Positions 5,734 through 5,983 of a stretch of DNA of 5,983 nt are shown in pieces. Source of the DNA: an uncultured Bacilli bacterium (GTDB taxonomy: Bacteria; Bacillota_I; Bacilli_A; RF39; UBA660); assembly GCA_910586295.1 (NCBI GenBank), contig CAJUGE010000106.1, forward strand, positions 1-5,983, in the 5' to 3' direction. The notes below the pieces were generated by a model that saw nothing but the letters and a program-made list of their open reading frames with translations, did not search any database and was not told the origin of the DNA. How positions within the stretch are numbered: position 1 is the first letter of the stretch; every line of letters starts with the position of its first letter. Position numbers and translations under genes: made by a program.

Positions 5734-5983
5734 TTACGCTTCTTCTGTTTTTTCTACAACTTCGGCACTTTTGTCTTCACTCAAAAAATATTCTACTAAC
5801 TTTATATAGTTATCTTGACTATTTAGACAAGTATCTAGTAAGTAGCCTTTTTCATTGTGAAGTTGATATTCTTTAAGTCCTCTTATGTAGAAATCTTTGT
5901 TTCTATCTTCAATATAGAATGGCATTATATCATTAGTCAAACATTCTCTAAACATAATCATTCTGCCTACTCTGCCATTTCCA
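5734..5983 (-). pseudogene. C-terminal part of a Fic-family protein (cut by window edge)
   Basis: The minus-strand frame is open from the window edge and reads GNGRVGRMIMF, the nucleotide-binding end of the Fic motif. A helical tail follows and ends in VVEKTEEA and a TAA at 5734-5736. The ATG at 5959-5961 is internal to the Fic domain and is not a true start. Bases 5844-5983 are identical to the left end of the window. If the molecule is circular, the gene continues at 140 and is broken within about 35 bases, with HPFx(D/E) lost and a stop upstream. If not circular, an intact Fic gene could continue beyond the window. Fic proteins often act as toxins or signalling AMP-transferases; no antitoxin is visible here. 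Fic identity rests on one clear motif. Confidence 0.65.
5844..5983. repeat. Terminal direct repeat, right copy (140 bp, identical to 1-140)
   Basis: This is the same 140 bases as the left end, without a mismatch by eye. The repeat stops at the last base of the window, so its true length to the right is unknown. Read on the minus strand, it begins at the GNGR codons of the Fic fragment. Confidence 0.95.

Noticed and set aside
1..5983. CRISPR array, tRNA or rRNA genes, plasmid replication gene
   Set aside because: No regularly spaced repeats, cloverleaf or rRNA-like sequence, or replication initiator was recognised on either strand.

Overview
The window is AT-rich, with A/T-dominated codons, strong AGGAGG-type ribosome binding sites and very short intergenic gaps. 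This suggests a low-GC Firmicutes (Bacillota) bacterium, probably an uncultured gut or rumen type. TGA acts as a normal stop (end of the 1887-2279 gene), so the standard bacterial code is the simplest reading. All substantial genes are on the minus strand, so the window reads functionally from right to left.

Layout in transcription order: (1) 5983-5734, the C-terminal end of a Fic-family protein, cut by the window edge. (2) 5729-5527, a small inverted-repeat-bounded element carrying only the first 29 codons of a transposase-like ORF on the plus strand; it looks like an internally deleted insertion sequence. (3) About 5450-5327, a leader able to form several hairpins and ending in a terminator-like stem with a T tract. 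(4) 5316-4297, a reverse transcriptase (RT) with the motif set of diversity-generating retroelements (DGRs). (5) 4296-4261, a perfect 15-bp hairpin. (6) 4207-2279, a fusion of a C-type-lectin-like (DUF6273/FGE-like) variable domain, a second related domain and a MoxR-type AAA+ ATPase, interrupted by one in-frame TAA between Walker A and Walker B. (7) 2279-1887, a small P-loop-less AAA-like protein, apparently a degenerate paralogue of the same ATPase. (8) 1876-260, a DUF2201-type protein with an HExxH metallopeptidase domain, a long Q/S/N-rich linker and a VWA domain with a complete MIDAS. (9) 172-1, a second copy of the Fic fragment.

Genes 6-8 are tightly packed (one stop/start overlap and a 10-nt gap) and form a MoxR-VWA module. 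In such pairs (RavA-ViaA, CbbQ-CbbO, NorQ-NorD) the hexameric ATPase remodels or activates the partner recruited through the VWA domain. Here the ATPase carries a lectin-like sensor domain of the kind DGRs diversify, an RT is encoded just upstream, and the VWA partner carries a probable protease. My inferred working model is a diversifiable sensor that gates an ATPase-controlled protease. No template repeat for the RT is visible in the window, so the diversification step is not demonstrated.

The first 140 bases are identical to the last 140 (1-140 = 5844-5983). The sequence can therefore be closed into a 5843-bp circle, or it is one unit of a tandem duplication, or the contig ends in a repeat. 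No replication gene is present, so a self-replicating plasmid is not supported.
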